64,000 nucleotides of DNA from an uncultured Lacinutrix sp. (GTDB lineage Bacteria > Bacteroidota > Bacteroidia > Flavobacteriales > Flavobacteriaceae), in the NCBI GenBank assembly GCA_937129145.1, contig CAKZMU010000045.1, positions 1-64,000 of the forward strand, read 5' to 3'. Below are positions 7,911 through 17,614 of the stretch, piece after piece. Position numbers and translations under genes: made by a program. Position 1 is the first letter of the stretch; every line of letters begins with the position of its first letter. The notes below the pieces were generated by a model. It had not been told where the DNA came from. It searched no databases and saw only the letters and a list, made by a program, of their open reading frames with translations.

Positions 7911-10900
7911 TTAATCTAGTTTAAAGTTTTTAATATCCTCTTTAAAAGGTGATAAACTTAAACCTTGCATTGATGCTTTGTAAGGTTTCCATTCTTCGTT
8001 AAGGAAGGTATTAGTTTTCTCTAACGCATCATTTAAAGCATTTTTGGCGTTTTTCATTAACGTACGCTCTGTTGAAGTAATACCACTTTTTCTTGACCTA
8101 ACATAAGACGCAGCACCAAAAACACGTTGCATAACATTAACATTAGGGTCACTTGTAATACCTTGTCTTCTATCAACTTTTCCAAAATAGAGTTCTAGTA
8201 CTTTATCAATACTCTTTACAATATCTTTAGACGCCTTAATATTATCTTTATGAGCTTTTTTATCAAGTTTTGCTAGCATTTTACTATACTCAGATGCTAT
8301 ATTTTTGCTTTCCACCAATTGCTTAACAGCATCGGCAGCTATTTGCGTAATGCCTTCTATTTCTTTTGAAGCATTATATACTTCATTAATAGAATTCATA
8401 TCCACATTCAATCTAGGGTCTGACGCCACTGTAATACTAGTTTCAGATGTTTGGTCACCAAAACTCATAACAACCTTGTAAGTTCCTGGTTTTACACCAA
8501 CACCTCCTGGTTCACCACGACGTGGACGAATAACTCGAGATGGTCTATCGCCACCTTTTTCTCTCATTCCCCAAGTCCATTTATGCAAGCCACTTTCTTT
8601 TGGAGCTTTACGTTTTAATGTTCTAATCAAGCGGTCACCATCATAAATATTCATGTGTATAGAATCCCATTTTACTTTGTTTTCAGCTTTTTCAGTTGGT
8701 TGTTCTGCAACTTCAGTTTTTGCTTTCTTACTTTTTTTCTTTTTCTTAGAATCATCAGCTTTTGGCATGTCTTTTTTCTTGTCATCAATTTTTATAAAAT
8801 ATGACATAATTGCGCCACCACTTCTGTTATCACCTTGATACATAGCATCTGCACCAAATCGGCTTCCAGTAGGTTGCTGATAAGCTGCTTGATAGGCTGT
8901 TGGAGGATTAAATAAAGTAAGTTTGTTGTTTAAAACTGCTTTGCTTCTAGCAATTTCACGTAACGGACGAATATCATCAAGTACCCAAGCTGCTCTACCA
9001 AATGTACCAATAACCAAATCGTGCTCACGAGGATGAATTACCAAGTCTTTTACTGAGGTTGTTGGAAATCCTTCGGTCCATTTTGTCCATTTGTTTCCAG
9101 CATCTATTGATATATATAAACCATCATCAGTTCCTAAAAACATAAGGTTTGGTTCTTCTAAATCTTCAACAATGGCAAGTGCATAGCTTTCCACATCATT
9201 GTCATCTACAATTCTTGTCCAAGTTTTTCCATAATCTTTGGTTCTATATACATAAGCCTCGTAATTAAAACGTCTGTAGTCATTTGCTACTAAAAGGGCT
9301 TCACCTTTATTTTTATTGGATGCTTTAATTTGTGGAATCCAGCTTCCAGTAGGTAGGCCTTTTATATTTTGAGATACATCAGTCCAAGTTTGACCTCCGT
9401 TTTGTGTAAAATGTACACGACCATCATCTGTACCAACCCAAAGCATGTCTTTTTCTACAGGCGAGGGCTCAATAACAAGAATGGTTGTATGGTTTTCGGC
9501 ACCAGTTGCATCCATTGACAAACCACCACTTTCGTGCTGTTTTTGTTTCTCAGGGTCGTTGGTTGTTAAATCTGGTGAAATAGCAGTCCATGTTAAACCT
9601 TTATCAGTTGACTTGTGTACAAACTGACTTCCAAAATAAATAGTGCTATTGTTGAAAGGGTCAATATTTATAGCTGAATTCCAGTTAAATCTTAACTTCA
9701 CATCTGGGTCTGGATGCGTTGGTCTAATACTATAATTATTGCCAGTTTGCCAATCGTAACGACTAACAGACCCTTGTTGACTCATGGTAAACCCAAAGCG
9801 AGCATCATCTCTATCTGGTACGACATCAAACCCATCACCAAACGATATTTCTTGCCAATAAGAGTTACGTATGCCTTGTGCTTTCCATACATAGGCTGGA
9901 CCTCTCCAAGAGCCATTGTCTTGCATCCCTCCGTAAACATTATATGGGAACTCATTATCAACATTTATATGGTAAAATTGAGCTACAGGTAAGTTGCCAA
10001 TAAAGCGCCATGTTTTCCCGCCATCTCTTGTAATATTTAACCCACCATCGTTTCCGTCCATCATAAAGCTACCATCTATAGGGTGAACCCACCAAGCATG
10101 ATGGTCTGGATGTACACCATTATTTACACCATATGCAGGCATTAATGATGAGAAACTCTTACCACCATCTTGACTTACATTAACATAGGTGTAAATTGAA
10201 AATACGCGATTTTCGTTTTCTGGGTCTACATAAATTTCTGAATAATAAAAAGGTCTGTTTCCAATATCATTTCCATCATTTACTTTTCTCCATTTAAAAC
10301 CTCCATCGGTACTTTTATACAAAGCATTCTTTTTTGACTCTATGAGTGCATACACAATGTTTGTTTTATTTGCTGCAATAGCGACACCTATTCTTCCTAA
10401 ATTACCTTTTGGCAACCCATCTTCAGACGATAATTTTTTCCAAGTATTTCCTCCATCATGAGTGATGTGTAATCCAGAACCTTCACCACCAGAATTAAAA
10501 AACCATGGCTCACGTTTGTGTTCCCACATGGCAGCAATTAATTTGTTTGGATTTGTTGGGTCCATTATTAAATCGGCAACTCCAGTTTTATTATTTGCAA
10601 ATAGAATTTTATTCCAAGTTTTACCACCATCGGTTGTTTTAAAAACGCCACGTTCTGGATGTTCTCCCCAAGGCGACCCAATGGCACCAACATAAACTAC
10701 ATCAGGATTTGTTGGGTCAATAATAACACGATGAATGTGTCGTGTTTTTTGTAACCCCATGGCTTTCCAGCTTTTACCACCATCGAGCGATTTATAAACT
10801 CCATAACCACCATTTAAGCTATTACGAGGGTTTCCCTCACCAGTTCCAACCCAAATAACACTAGGGTTAGATTGTTGGATAGCGACAGCACCAATAGAAG

Positions 10901-11153
10901 CTGTTACCTCGTTGTCGAAAACAGGTTTCCATGTAATACCAGCTGAAGTAGATTTCCATAAACCACCTGAGGCTGTACCTACATACATTACATCTGGATT
11001 GCTTGTCACAACATCAATAGCAGTTACACGACCAGACATACCTCCAGGACCAATGTTTCGAGGTTTCATGTTTTTTACTAAGTCCATTGAAAATTCCTGA
11101 GCGGAAAGTAGGGTAACGCATAGAAGCATTACCAGAGAAAAGAATTTTTTCAT
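7911..11153 (-). CDS. Secreted VPS10/BNR beta-propeller protein
   Basis: A 1080-residue protein with a signal peptide (MKKFFSLVMLLCVTLLSAQ) and many Asp-box repeats of the DGGKTW type, spread over the first two thirds. This fits the sortilin/VPS10-like beta-propeller family, often annotated loosely as glycosyl hydrolase in Bacteroidota. A lysine-rich linker (around residues 795-830, runs of K with EQPTEKAE) separates the propeller from a C-terminal part that includes a beta-sandwich-like segment (PGTYKVVMSFGDQTSETSI) and helices. No catalytic residues can be named, and the role is unknown. It probably acts in the periplasm or at the cell surface. No T9SS sorting domain is visible. Confidence 0.85.
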   Translation of the reverse strand: MKKFFSLVMLLCVTLLSAQEFSMDLVKNMKPRNIGPGGMSGRVTAIDVVTSNPDVMYVGTASGGLWKSTSAGITWKPVFDNEVTASIGAVAIQQSNPSVIWVGTGEGNPRNSLNGGYGVYKSLDGGKSWKAMGLQKTRHIHRVIIDPTNPDVVYVGAIGSPWGEHPERGVFKTTDGGKTWNKILFANNKTGVADLIMDPTNPNKLIAAMWEHKREPWFFNSGGEGSGLHITHDGGNTWKKLSSEDGLPKGNLGRIGVAIAANKTNIVYALIESKKNALYKSTDGGFKWRKVNDGNDIGNRPFYYSEIYVDPENENRVFSIYTYVNVSQDGGKSFSSLMPAYGVNNGVHPDHHAWWVHPIDGSFMMDGNDGGLNITRDGGKTWRFIGNLPVAQFYHINVDNEFPYNVYGGMQDNGSWRGPAYVWKAQGIRNSYWQEISFGDGFDVVPDRDDARFGFTMSQQGSVSRYDWQTGNNYSIRPTHPDPDVKLRFNWNSAINIDPFNNSTIYFGSQFVHKSTDKGLTWTAISPDLTTNDPEKQKQHESGGLSMDATGAENHTTILVIEPSPVEKDMLWVGTDDGRVHFTQNGGQTWTDVSQNIKGLPTGSWIPQIKASNKNKGEALLVANDYRRFNYEAYVYRTKDYGKTWTRIVDDNDVESYALAIVEDLEEPNLMFLGTDDGLYISIDAGNKWTKWTEGFPTTSVKDLVIHPREHDLVIGTFGRAAWVLDDIRPLREIARSKAVLNNKLTLFNPPTAYQAAYQQPTGSRFGADAMYQGDNRSGGAIMSYFIKIDDKKKDMPKADDSKKKKKSKKAKTEVAEQPTEKAENKVKWDSIHMNIYDGDRLIRTLKRKAPKESGLHKWTWGMREKGGDRPSRVIRPRRGEPGGVGVKPGTYKVVMSFGDQTSETSITVASDPRLNVDMNSINEVYNASKEIEGITQIAADAVKQLVESKNIASEYSKMLAKLDKKAHKDNIKASKDIVKSIDKVLELYFGKVDRRQGITSDPNVNVMQRVFGAASYVRSRKSGITSTERTLMKNAKNALNDALEKTNTFLNEEWKPYKASMQGLSLSPFKEDIKNFKLD

Positions 11154-11220
11154 TTTAATTATTGGTTAGATTGTAAGCCTTAAAGTTAAGAAAATCTAAT
11201 GGATTTTTCTTAAAGGGATG

Positions 11221-11781
11221 TTAAGGCTTTTTGCGTTTTAAGGCTTTAATTTGTTTAGGACGTAACCACATAATAAAACCACTGATTGATAATAGTATTA
11301 ATCCTAACGACGTGATTGTAGAGTAGAGGAGTTTTGTGTATTCTGATTCTGACTTGAACAAATAATCTACAATACTTCCATCGTGAATCATCTCAATAAC
11401 ATCGGCAGTTCGTTGTTTGGTAGAAATGATGTCTCCCGTATAGCAGTTTATTTGCAGTTCGGTAAAATGATGTTCAAAGCGCACTTTTGCAATACCTTTT
11501 GATGGTCTGTAATCTATACGATTTATAGTATTATCAATATTTAAAGAATCAGAATAGCTTAAAGCAATATCTTCAATAACTTGCAGCCCAATAAGATGTT
11601 GTTGTTGCGAGATGTTTTGAGAAGGAGGGTTTAGCTGTAATTCATCTTTCCATGTAAGTAATAAGCCAGTAACACCCACTAAAAACAAGAAAGTCACCAA
11701 CGGAATAGCTACCGTTTTATGTAAACGCCTGTACCATCGTGTTTCTTTTGCTAGTGCTCTAGTTTTTTTACTCAAAGACAA
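11221..11781 (-). CDS. PepSY-associated membrane protein
   Basis: A 186-residue protein with an N-terminal basic region (WYRRLHKTVAIPL), a membrane helix, a roughly 90-residue extracytoplasmic domain, and a second membrane helix ending in basic residues. This is the short PepSY-TM form, related to the membrane units of iron-uptake reductases but lacking their extra helices and haem ligands beyond the N-terminal HK region. It is separated from its neighbours by about 70 bases on each side, so it may be transcribed alone. Function unknown. Confidence 0.78.
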   Translation of the reverse strand: MSLSKKTRALAKETRWYRRLHKTVAIPLVTFLFLVGVTGLLLTWKDELQLNPPSQNISQQQHLIGLQVIEDIALSYSDSLNIDNTINRIDYRPSKGIAKVRFEHHFTELQINCYTGDIISTKQRTADVIEMIHDGSIVDYLFKSESEYTKLLYSTITSLGLILLSISGFIMWLRPKQIKALKRKKP

Positions 11782-11856
11782 AATTTTTAAAAGTCGAAAA
11801 TATGAAATTTAGGTGAAATTATTCTTAAAGACTTGTTAATAGCAAATGTGATGTTG

Positions 11857-13236
11857 TTATAATATTTTGGTCTTTTTAACCTTAAAGTTTTCGAACTCAC
11901 TTATTGCAACGGTATATACACTATTTGAGGGAATAATTTCTCTTAAATTGTTGGTTGTAAATCCACCGAAAAGGTAAAGCTTATCATTATGCAAAAACAG
12001 TTTTGGAGCATGAATGTCTAGTTTGGTTTTATATTCGTTTAGTCTTTTTGTTTGTGTGTTGTATGTGAAAAATATTCCGTTATTGAAAATGTATACCATA
12101 TTCTCAACTGCTAGCATACCAGGATTAGCCATACTTTGAAATAGCTCACCTTCTTTTACCCATCTGCCAGTTTTTAAGTTAAATGTTTCAATATTTTTGG
12201 TGGGGTCATTATTATAGCCACCTATTAGATAAATGGTATCATCAATTAATACGCCTTGAGTTTCTTTAGGGATTGGCATATTTCCAATAGTGTACCAAAG
12301 TCCAGTTTCAAGGTTAAGAGCATGTACTTTGTCTGTAAAAGTTTTTGTACCTCCAGTTGTTGATTTAATGGAGCCGCCCATAAAAATTAAATTGTCTTTG
12401 TAAAGAAAAGAAGCAAAATTGACAGCTTTGTGAGCATTAACCTTATCGATAATTTTACTGTTTTTTTCTAAATCAATTATTTCAATCCTGTTTTCTAGAT
12501 ACTCTTTTCCTTTGAGGTTAGATACACGTTTCCCACCAATTATATATAGTTTATCATCATAAATATGGCTGTTATGGAAAGCTCTTTTGATAATTTTTTT
12601 ATTAACCTCGTTCCAGCTTTTTTGATTAAAATCAAATGAAAAAGCTTTAAAACTATAAGTTTTCCAATAATTACTAATTGTATTGATTTGAAGCATGTCT
12701 TCCATTGTATACCCAAACTCATTTACTCTGTCTTTGGCTAAAATTTCTTCAAAACCATTAGATACAACTGATTTTTCTCCACCTGTGATTATAACTTTTC
12801 CATCTTTTTGTGAAGCTCCAAAAGCAAATAGTCCTTTTGGCATTGTTGATGCTTTTCTAAACTTAATAAGTTGTTCTCTACGACGTATTCTTTTCTTTTT
12901 ACCAGTCACAACAACTTCATCTAGAGCTGCTGTGTTTTTTAAAAGATGAATAGTATAATTGAGTGCTTTTAGTTTTTTAAAAGTGATATGTTCTGTGTAA
13001 TAATTAATGTGTGAAATTGTAAAGGTGTCTGAATCTTGTATGTTGTCACTACGTTTTATGGTGAACTTGCCATAAGGGTTTGTAGCAAAGCCTTTGGTGT
13101 TTTTGTTGACTTTAATATTGACATCAGAAATGGGTTGTTTACTATCGCTATCTAAAATGGAAACTGTAATATTCTGTTGTGCTTGAAGGGCAAAGGATAC
13201 TAAAAAAACTAAAATTGAAGTGTAATATTTAAGCAT
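11857..13236 (-). CDS. Secreted kelch-repeat protein with N-terminal CarboxypepD_reg-like domain
   Basis: A signal peptide is followed by a carboxypeptidase regulatory-like (CarbopepD_reg_2) domain at about residues 22-105 (ITVSILDSDSKQPISDVNIKVNKNTKGFATNPYG-type strand pattern). From about residue 140 come kelch-type beta-propeller blades (repeated DDTIYLIGG, DKLYLFGG and NLIFMGG motifs). The N-terminal domain is the one usually found in front of TonB-dependent receptors; here it is coupled to a propeller instead. It starts 39 bases after the YdeI-like gene and may be the tail of that operon. Function unknown; surface or periplasmic binding is an inference. Confidence 0.82.
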   Translation of the reverse strand: MLKYYTSILVFLVSFALQAQQNITVSILDSDSKQPISDVNIKVNKNTKGFATNPYGKFTIKRSDNIQDSDTFTISHINYYTEHITFKKLKALNYTIHLLKNTAALDEVVVTGKKKRIRRREQLIKFRKASTMPKGLFAFGASQKDGKVIITGGEKSVVSNGFEEILAKDRVNEFGYTMEDMLQINTISNYWKTYSFKAFSFDFNQKSWNEVNKKIIKRAFHNSHIYDDKLYIIGGKRVSNLKGKEYLENRIEIIDLEKNSKIIDKVNAHKAVNFASFLYKDNLIFMGGSIKSTTGGTKTFTDKVHALNLETGLWYTIGNMPIPKETQGVLIDDTIYLIGGYNNDPTKNIETFNLKTGRWVKEGELFQSMANPGMLAVENMVYIFNNGIFFTYNTQTKRLNEYKTKLDIHAPKLFLHNDKLYLFGGFTTNNLREIIPSNSVYTVAISEFENFKVKKTKIL

Positions 13237-13275
13237 GTTGGTTGGGTTTTTATTTTTAGCATCAAAAATTATACC

Positions 13276-13842
13276 TTACTCTCTCGATTTCTTATTCTGT
13301 TCACAAAATTCAATAATTTTTTCAATTCTGCTTTGTCTTGTAGCTTCTCGTTTGGCTTGTTTTAACCAATACAGATAGGATTTACGGTAACTAGGAGCAA
13401 AGTTTTGGTAATTTGTAAATGCCAAGGTGTTTGCATTAAAAGCCTTTTGTAAATCGTTTGGGATTATTAAGTTTTCAACATCGTCCAGAAATGTCCACAT
13501 CCCATTTTGTTTGGCAATGTCAATTTTTTCGTAACCACTTGGTTGGATTAAATTATCGTTTTTAAGCTCTGTAACATAACGCTTGTTTAAAGCACTCCAA
13601 ACACTTTTAGAGTTTCTTTTGGTAAAATATTGTCTGCGTTTTCCATTGCCTAAACTTTTAACGGTTGAATCTATCCAACCAAAACACAAAGCGACTTTTA
13701 CTGCTTCTTCCCAGCGCATGGTTGGAACGTTCATTTCTAATTTGTAAAAAATGAGATATACGCCATTGGCAGTTTCATGATTTTGCAATAGCCAATCGTA
13801 CCAATCTACATCGCGCTCAAAATACAGTTCTAGGTATTCCAC
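13276..13842 (-). CDS. YdeI/OmpD-associated family protein
   Basis: A 188-residue soluble protein whose pattern matches the YdeI/OmpD-associated family: WYDWLLQNHETANGVYL near the start, then VKVALCFGWIDSTVK, KRNSKSVWSALNKRYV, and a helical C-terminal part LYWLKQAKREATRQSRIEKI. Members are sometimes linked to resistance to antimicrobial peptides, but the biochemical role is not established. There is no signal peptide, so it is probably cytoplasmic. It begins five bases after the M1 peptidase stop, so it is co-transcribed with that gene. Confidence 0.85.
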   Translation of the reverse strand: MEYLELYFERDVDWYDWLLQNHETANGVYLIFYKLEMNVPTMRWEEAVKVALCFGWIDSTVKSLGNGKRRQYFTKRNSKSVWSALNKRYVTELKNDNLIQPSGYEKIDIAKQNGMWTFLDDVENLIIPNDLQKAFNANTLAFTNYQNFAPSYRKSYLYWLKQAKREATRQSRIEKIIEFCEQNKKSRE

Positions 13843-13847
13843 AAAAA

Positions 13848-15485
13848 TTATAGCTTTTTTGAATACACTAAAAAGTTCTCATCAATTGTTATGTCATCAC
13901 CAGTTATGCTCATGGTTTTCCACTCTGCTTTTGGGAACAACCATTGCTGACTTCCATTTATGTTTACTCGTATAGGCATATCAAAGTTTTCAATTATATT
14001 GGTATATCTAAATTTTAGGTTGCCATTTTTTACTTCATATTCTAAGGTTGGAATGCGAACATCACGTAAATACTGATTAAAAAACTCGGTTAAATCTATA
14101 CCAGTTGCTTTGCTTAAATAGTCTTCTATTTGCTTGGTAGTAACGGTTTGATGATAAAACTCTTTGTTCAATCCTCGTAAAATCATTCGCCATTTTTTGT
14201 CATCTTCAATAAGTTGCCGCAAGGTATGAATCATGTATGCACCTTTGTTGTACATATCGCCAGAACCCTCTTTGTTCACATTGTAATAACCAATGATTGG
14301 TCTGTCGTTATTGATAGCTTTTCCCTTGCCAACCGTATATTCGTCGCCGGCTTTTTTGCCATAATGATATTCAACATACAATCCTTCGGAATAGGCTGTA
14401 AACCCTTCGTGAATCCACATATCAGCAATATCTTTGTAAGTGATGTTATTTGCAAACCATTCGTGTCCAGCTTCGTGAATGATAATAAAATCAAACTTTA
14501 AACCCCAACCTGTATTAGATAAATCTCTACCTAAATACCCTTTCATATACTTATTACCATAGGTGATTGAGCTTTGATGTTCCATTCCTAGATAAGGCAC
14601 TTCTACGAGTTTAAAACCATCTTCATAAAACGGATAAGGGCCAAACCAATGCTCAAAAGCTTTCATCATTTTTGGTGTGTCTTTAAAATGTTCTTTGGCT
14701 TTTTCTAAATTATCACGAAGTACAAAATAATCCAAATCTAAATCACCATTTTCGCCTTTAAATACTTCTGAAAAATGCACATAATCGCCTATGTTTACAT
14801 TCACACCATAATTGTTTATAGGATTATTTACAAACCAATGTGATGTTACTGTATTATTATCATGTTTTTCAATACTTCTAAGTCGTCCGTTTGAAACATT
14901 TGATAAGCCTTTTGGGACATTTACACTAATGAGCATGCTATCTACTTCGTCATACATATGGTCTTTATTTGGCCACCAAACACTTGCGCCTAAACCTTGA
15001 CATGAGGTAGCTACAAAATGTTTCCCGTTATCATCCTTTTTCCATGAAAAACCCCCATCCCAAGGCGCGTTTTTTGCTTCTTGGGGTTTTCCTTTGTAAT
15101 GTACCACGAGTGAGTTAACGTCACCAACAACCTGTTTTTTATTTAATGTTATAAAATGTGCATTACCATTGCCCTTTACGTTTAATTCTTTACCATTTTG
15201 GGTGACTTTGGTGATTTCTAAAGGATTTTGCAAATCAATTTGTAATACATTATGAGGTTTTAGTACTTTATATTGCACTAAGTTTTTTCCAGAAATATAT
15301 TTATCATCAGGATTTACTTTCACATCTAAATGATAGTAAGTTACGTCCCACCATGCTCTCTCTGGAGTAATCGACCCACGAAGTGTGTCTTGTTTAGTAA
15401 AGTTATTTGTTTCTTGTGACCATTGTGCTTCAATAGTAATTGAAGATATTAGTAATAGTATAATGATTAAATAACGAGTTTTCAT
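13848..15485 (-). CDS. Secreted M1-family zinc metallopeptidase
   Basis: A signal peptide (KTRYLIIILLLISSITIEAQ) precedes a gluzincin aminopeptidase fold. The exopeptidase-type motif appears as LGMEHQS near residue 298. The zinc motif HEAGHEW lies near residue 335 and the third ligand glutamate in WIHEGFTAYSE near residue 359. At 545 residues it is much shorter than aminopeptidase N, as in the short bacterial M1 group that ends soon after the catalytic domain. It probably trims peptides in the periplasm or outside the cell. It follows the TraB-like lipoprotein gene by three bases. Confidence 0.92.
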   Translation of the reverse strand: MKTRYLIIILLLISSITIEAQWSQETNNFTKQDTLRGSITPERAWWDVTYYHLDVKVNPDDKYISGKNLVQYKVLKPHNVLQIDLQNPLEITKVTQNGKELNVKGNGNAHFITLNKKQVVGDVNSLVVHYKGKPQEAKNAPWDGGFSWKKDDNGKHFVATSCQGLGASVWWPNKDHMYDEVDSMLISVNVPKGLSNVSNGRLRSIEKHDNNTVTSHWFVNNPINNYGVNVNIGDYVHFSEVFKGENGDLDLDYFVLRDNLEKAKEHFKDTPKMMKAFEHWFGPYPFYEDGFKLVEVPYLGMEHQSSITYGNKYMKGYLGRDLSNTGWGLKFDFIIIHEAGHEWFANNITYKDIADMWIHEGFTAYSEGLYVEYHYGKKAGDEYTVGKGKAINNDRPIIGYYNVNKEGSGDMYNKGAYMIHTLRQLIEDDKKWRMILRGLNKEFYHQTVTTKQIEDYLSKATGIDLTEFFNQYLRDVRIPTLEYEVKNGNLKFRYTNIIENFDMPIRVNINGSQQWLFPKAEWKTMSITGDDITIDENFLVYSKKL

Positions 15486-15488
15486 GTA

Positions 15489-16259
15489 TTAAAAATTTAA
15501 TTTGTCTAAGAATGGTTGTAATTCTAATAGTTTAATATCGTCTCTTTTTCGAAGTTCGTTTAAAAACCACACTTTATGTCCAGCACCATACGTGATGAGA
15601 ATTCGTTTGCCCTGGTTTTTATATTTCTGAAGTGCTTTTTCGATATTCCAATAGTGAGCAATATTTATATTATCCCAACCACCCAAACCAAGTTCTTCGT
15701 TAAAAAGTTTGTTGTAAGTGCTTAATCTAATATTATAAATACTGTCATACGTGTTTGTATGAATAAACGCAGGGTCGTTTCTTCTACCTGTTGCATTCAT
15801 TAAAGAATCTGTTAGTTTATTCGCAGCAGTATATTCGTTCCAATCGTCAATTCTTGTGGAATCTTTACTAATGGCTCGTAGTTTTTTCGACCGTTCACTT
15901 GCCATGATAGCTGTCCATCCAGCGGTTGGGATGATTTCAAAACCCATAGTTTTTGATAGCGGAAAAATAACATCAGTATATTCAGGAAATCGCATTACAC
16001 GAGGTTCCGAAATACTATCATCTTTTTTAAATCCTTCCATGGCAGCATCAAAACGGTTGGGAGGAATTTCCGTTAGAATAATATCTGGGCTAATTTCATT
16101 AATTATTGCCGTAAGCTTTTCAATATTAAAGACTTCTTCAGTTAAATGCCCACCATGAATGGTACCCAATACAAGCACCTCATTTTTAGTGTCTTTTTGG
16201 CAACTAAAAAACAAGCATATAATAACTGAAAGAATACCAGTTTTTTTGAATAACCTCAT
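15489..16259 (-). CDS. TraB/TIKI-like lipoprotein (DUF5694-type)
   Basis: A lipoprotein signal (LFFSCQK) precedes a domain resembling the TraB/TIKI hydrolase-like superfamily: VLVLGTIHGGHL near residue 33, DIILTEIPPNRFD near residue 60, and a C-terminal ITYGAGHKVWFLNELRK near residue 229. The conserved histidines and acidic residues suggest a metal-dependent protease-like fold, but the activity of this branch is not known. It lies directly between two secreted peptidases, M28 ending at 16260 and M1 starting at 15485, with almost no gap, so a shared role in peptide processing is plausible. Confidence 0.7.
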   Translation of the reverse strand: MRLFKKTGILSVIICLFFSCQKDTKNEVLVLGTIHGGHLTEEVFNIEKLTAIINEISPDIILTEIPPNRFDAAMEGFKKDDSISEPRVMRFPEYTDVIFPLSKTMGFEIIPTAGWTAIMASERSKKLRAISKDSTRIDDWNEYTAANKLTDSLMNATGRRNDPAFIHTNTYDSIYNIRLSTYNKLFNEELGLGGWDNINIAHYWNIEKALQKYKNQGKRILITYGAGHKVWFLNELRKRDDIKLLELQPFLDKLNF

Positions 16260-17591
16260 TTATCTAAATGTCTTACTAGGAAAAACCACTGGGCTTTCAT
16301 AGCCATCTTTTCCAACGGAAGCGACTCCAAAAAAGTAGTTATCAATCACTATGCCATCCAAAGTAAATTCTGATACATCACCAACATAGCGACTGTGGTC
16401 CCAGGTAGGAGAGGTGGTGTCTCGCCAATAAATTTTGTAACCAACCGCACCATCAACTTTTTCCCATTTAAATTTAGCCGAAGGTTGTACAATACCACCA
16501 ATTGCCACATTTTTAGGCGCTGGAGGTGCACTTGCTAAACTCGCTAAATTTATCGCATTTACAGCGGTGAGTTTTTTTGCATACGGAAAGTTTACATGCT
16601 CAAACGTATCGCCATAATTAATACCATTTTCAGTACGAATATCTTGATGTTGTTGTGTGTAGTTTTCATGAGCTTCCATAATCCTAATACCAGCAAAACC
16701 TAAATCGTTAAACGGACGATGATGACCACCACGACCAAAACGGTCTAAACGATATACCATCATTGGGTTCATTTCTGGCATATAGGTTTTTACATTTTTA
16801 TGTACATATCTTGCTAACTGACGTGAAATACCATCCACTTCGCCACCATAAAAACGTCTTGCACGACGTTGTTGCTCGGTTTCGGTTGGAGGAACAGGTT
16901 CAGAGAAAATTCTAAAGGTTCTATTATCAATCACACCATCCACACCTTTAATATTTCCAATCATGTCGTTGTTAAGAATACCAATAATATCCCAACCTTG
17001 TTCTTTGGCATATTTTGCTAATCCAGCACCACCAAATAAGCCTTGTTCTTCACCAGATAACCCAACATAAATAATACTATTTTCAAATTGATAGTTGCTC
17101 AATACTCTAGCAGCTTCAATGGTTCCAGCCATTCCTGAAGCATTATCGTTAGCACCTGGAGCGTCGATTGTGAAATTCATAGTATTACTAGAACGCGAGT
17201 CGATATCGCCACTCATAATAATGTAACGATTTGGGTACTTCGTGCCTTTTTGTACAGCAACGACATTTACTATCCAAGCATCATGTGGTACACGACGATT
17301 GCCTTCTTTGGTTACTAAATCTTTTTGATAAAAGACATCCAAACAGTTGCTACATTCTTTTGAAATGGATTCAAATTCCGATTTAATCCAGCGTCTAGCA
17401 GCGCCAATACCTCTAGTATCAGAGATTGTGTCGCTAAACGTATTTCGTGTACCAAAATCAACTAGTTTTTTTACATCTGTCTTAATGCGTTCGGCAGATA
17501 CAGCATCAATGATATCGTAGATTTTTTGGTCGGTTTGCGCTTGATTTAAAAAGAATGTAAGGCTTAATGTGAGGGTTAGTAAATATTTCAT
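16260..17591 (-). CDS. Secreted M28-family peptidase with C-terminal FN3-like domain
   Basis: A signal peptide is followed by an M28 di-zinc aminopeptidase domain. Candidate metal residues are APGANDNASG near residue 142, SGEEQGLFGG near residue 180, LNNDMIG near residue 206 and a histidine in MEAHENYTQQHQD near residue 304. In most family members the first zinc ligand is in a GHxDS motif. Here the segment reads SGDIDSR near residue 127, with Asp in place of His. A C-terminal fibronectin-III-like domain (about residues 355-443, AKFKWEKVDGAVGYKIYW) follows. It abuts the TraB-like gene and follows the TMEM175-like gene by 23 bases. Confidence 0.9.
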   Translation of the reverse strand: MKYLLTLTLSLTFFLNQAQTDQKIYDIIDAVSAERIKTDVKKLVDFGTRNTFSDTISDTRGIGAARRWIKSEFESISKECSNCLDVFYQKDLVTKEGNRRVPHDAWIVNVVAVQKGTKYPNRYIIMSGDIDSRSSNTMNFTIDAPGANDNASGMAGTIEAARVLSNYQFENSIIYVGLSGEEQGLFGGAGLAKYAKEQGWDIIGILNNDMIGNIKGVDGVIDNRTFRIFSEPVPPTETEQQRRARRFYGGEVDGISRQLARYVHKNVKTYMPEMNPMMVYRLDRFGRGGHHRPFNDLGFAGIRIMEAHENYTQQHQDIRTENGINYGDTFEHVNFPYAKKLTAVNAINLASLASAPPAPKNVAIGGIVQPSAKFKWEKVDGAVGYKIYWRDTTSPTWDHSRYVGDVSEFTLDGIVIDNYFFGVASVGKDGYESPVVFPSKTFR

Positions 17592-17614
17592 GTGATTAAT
17601 TAATTTAATGAGTT

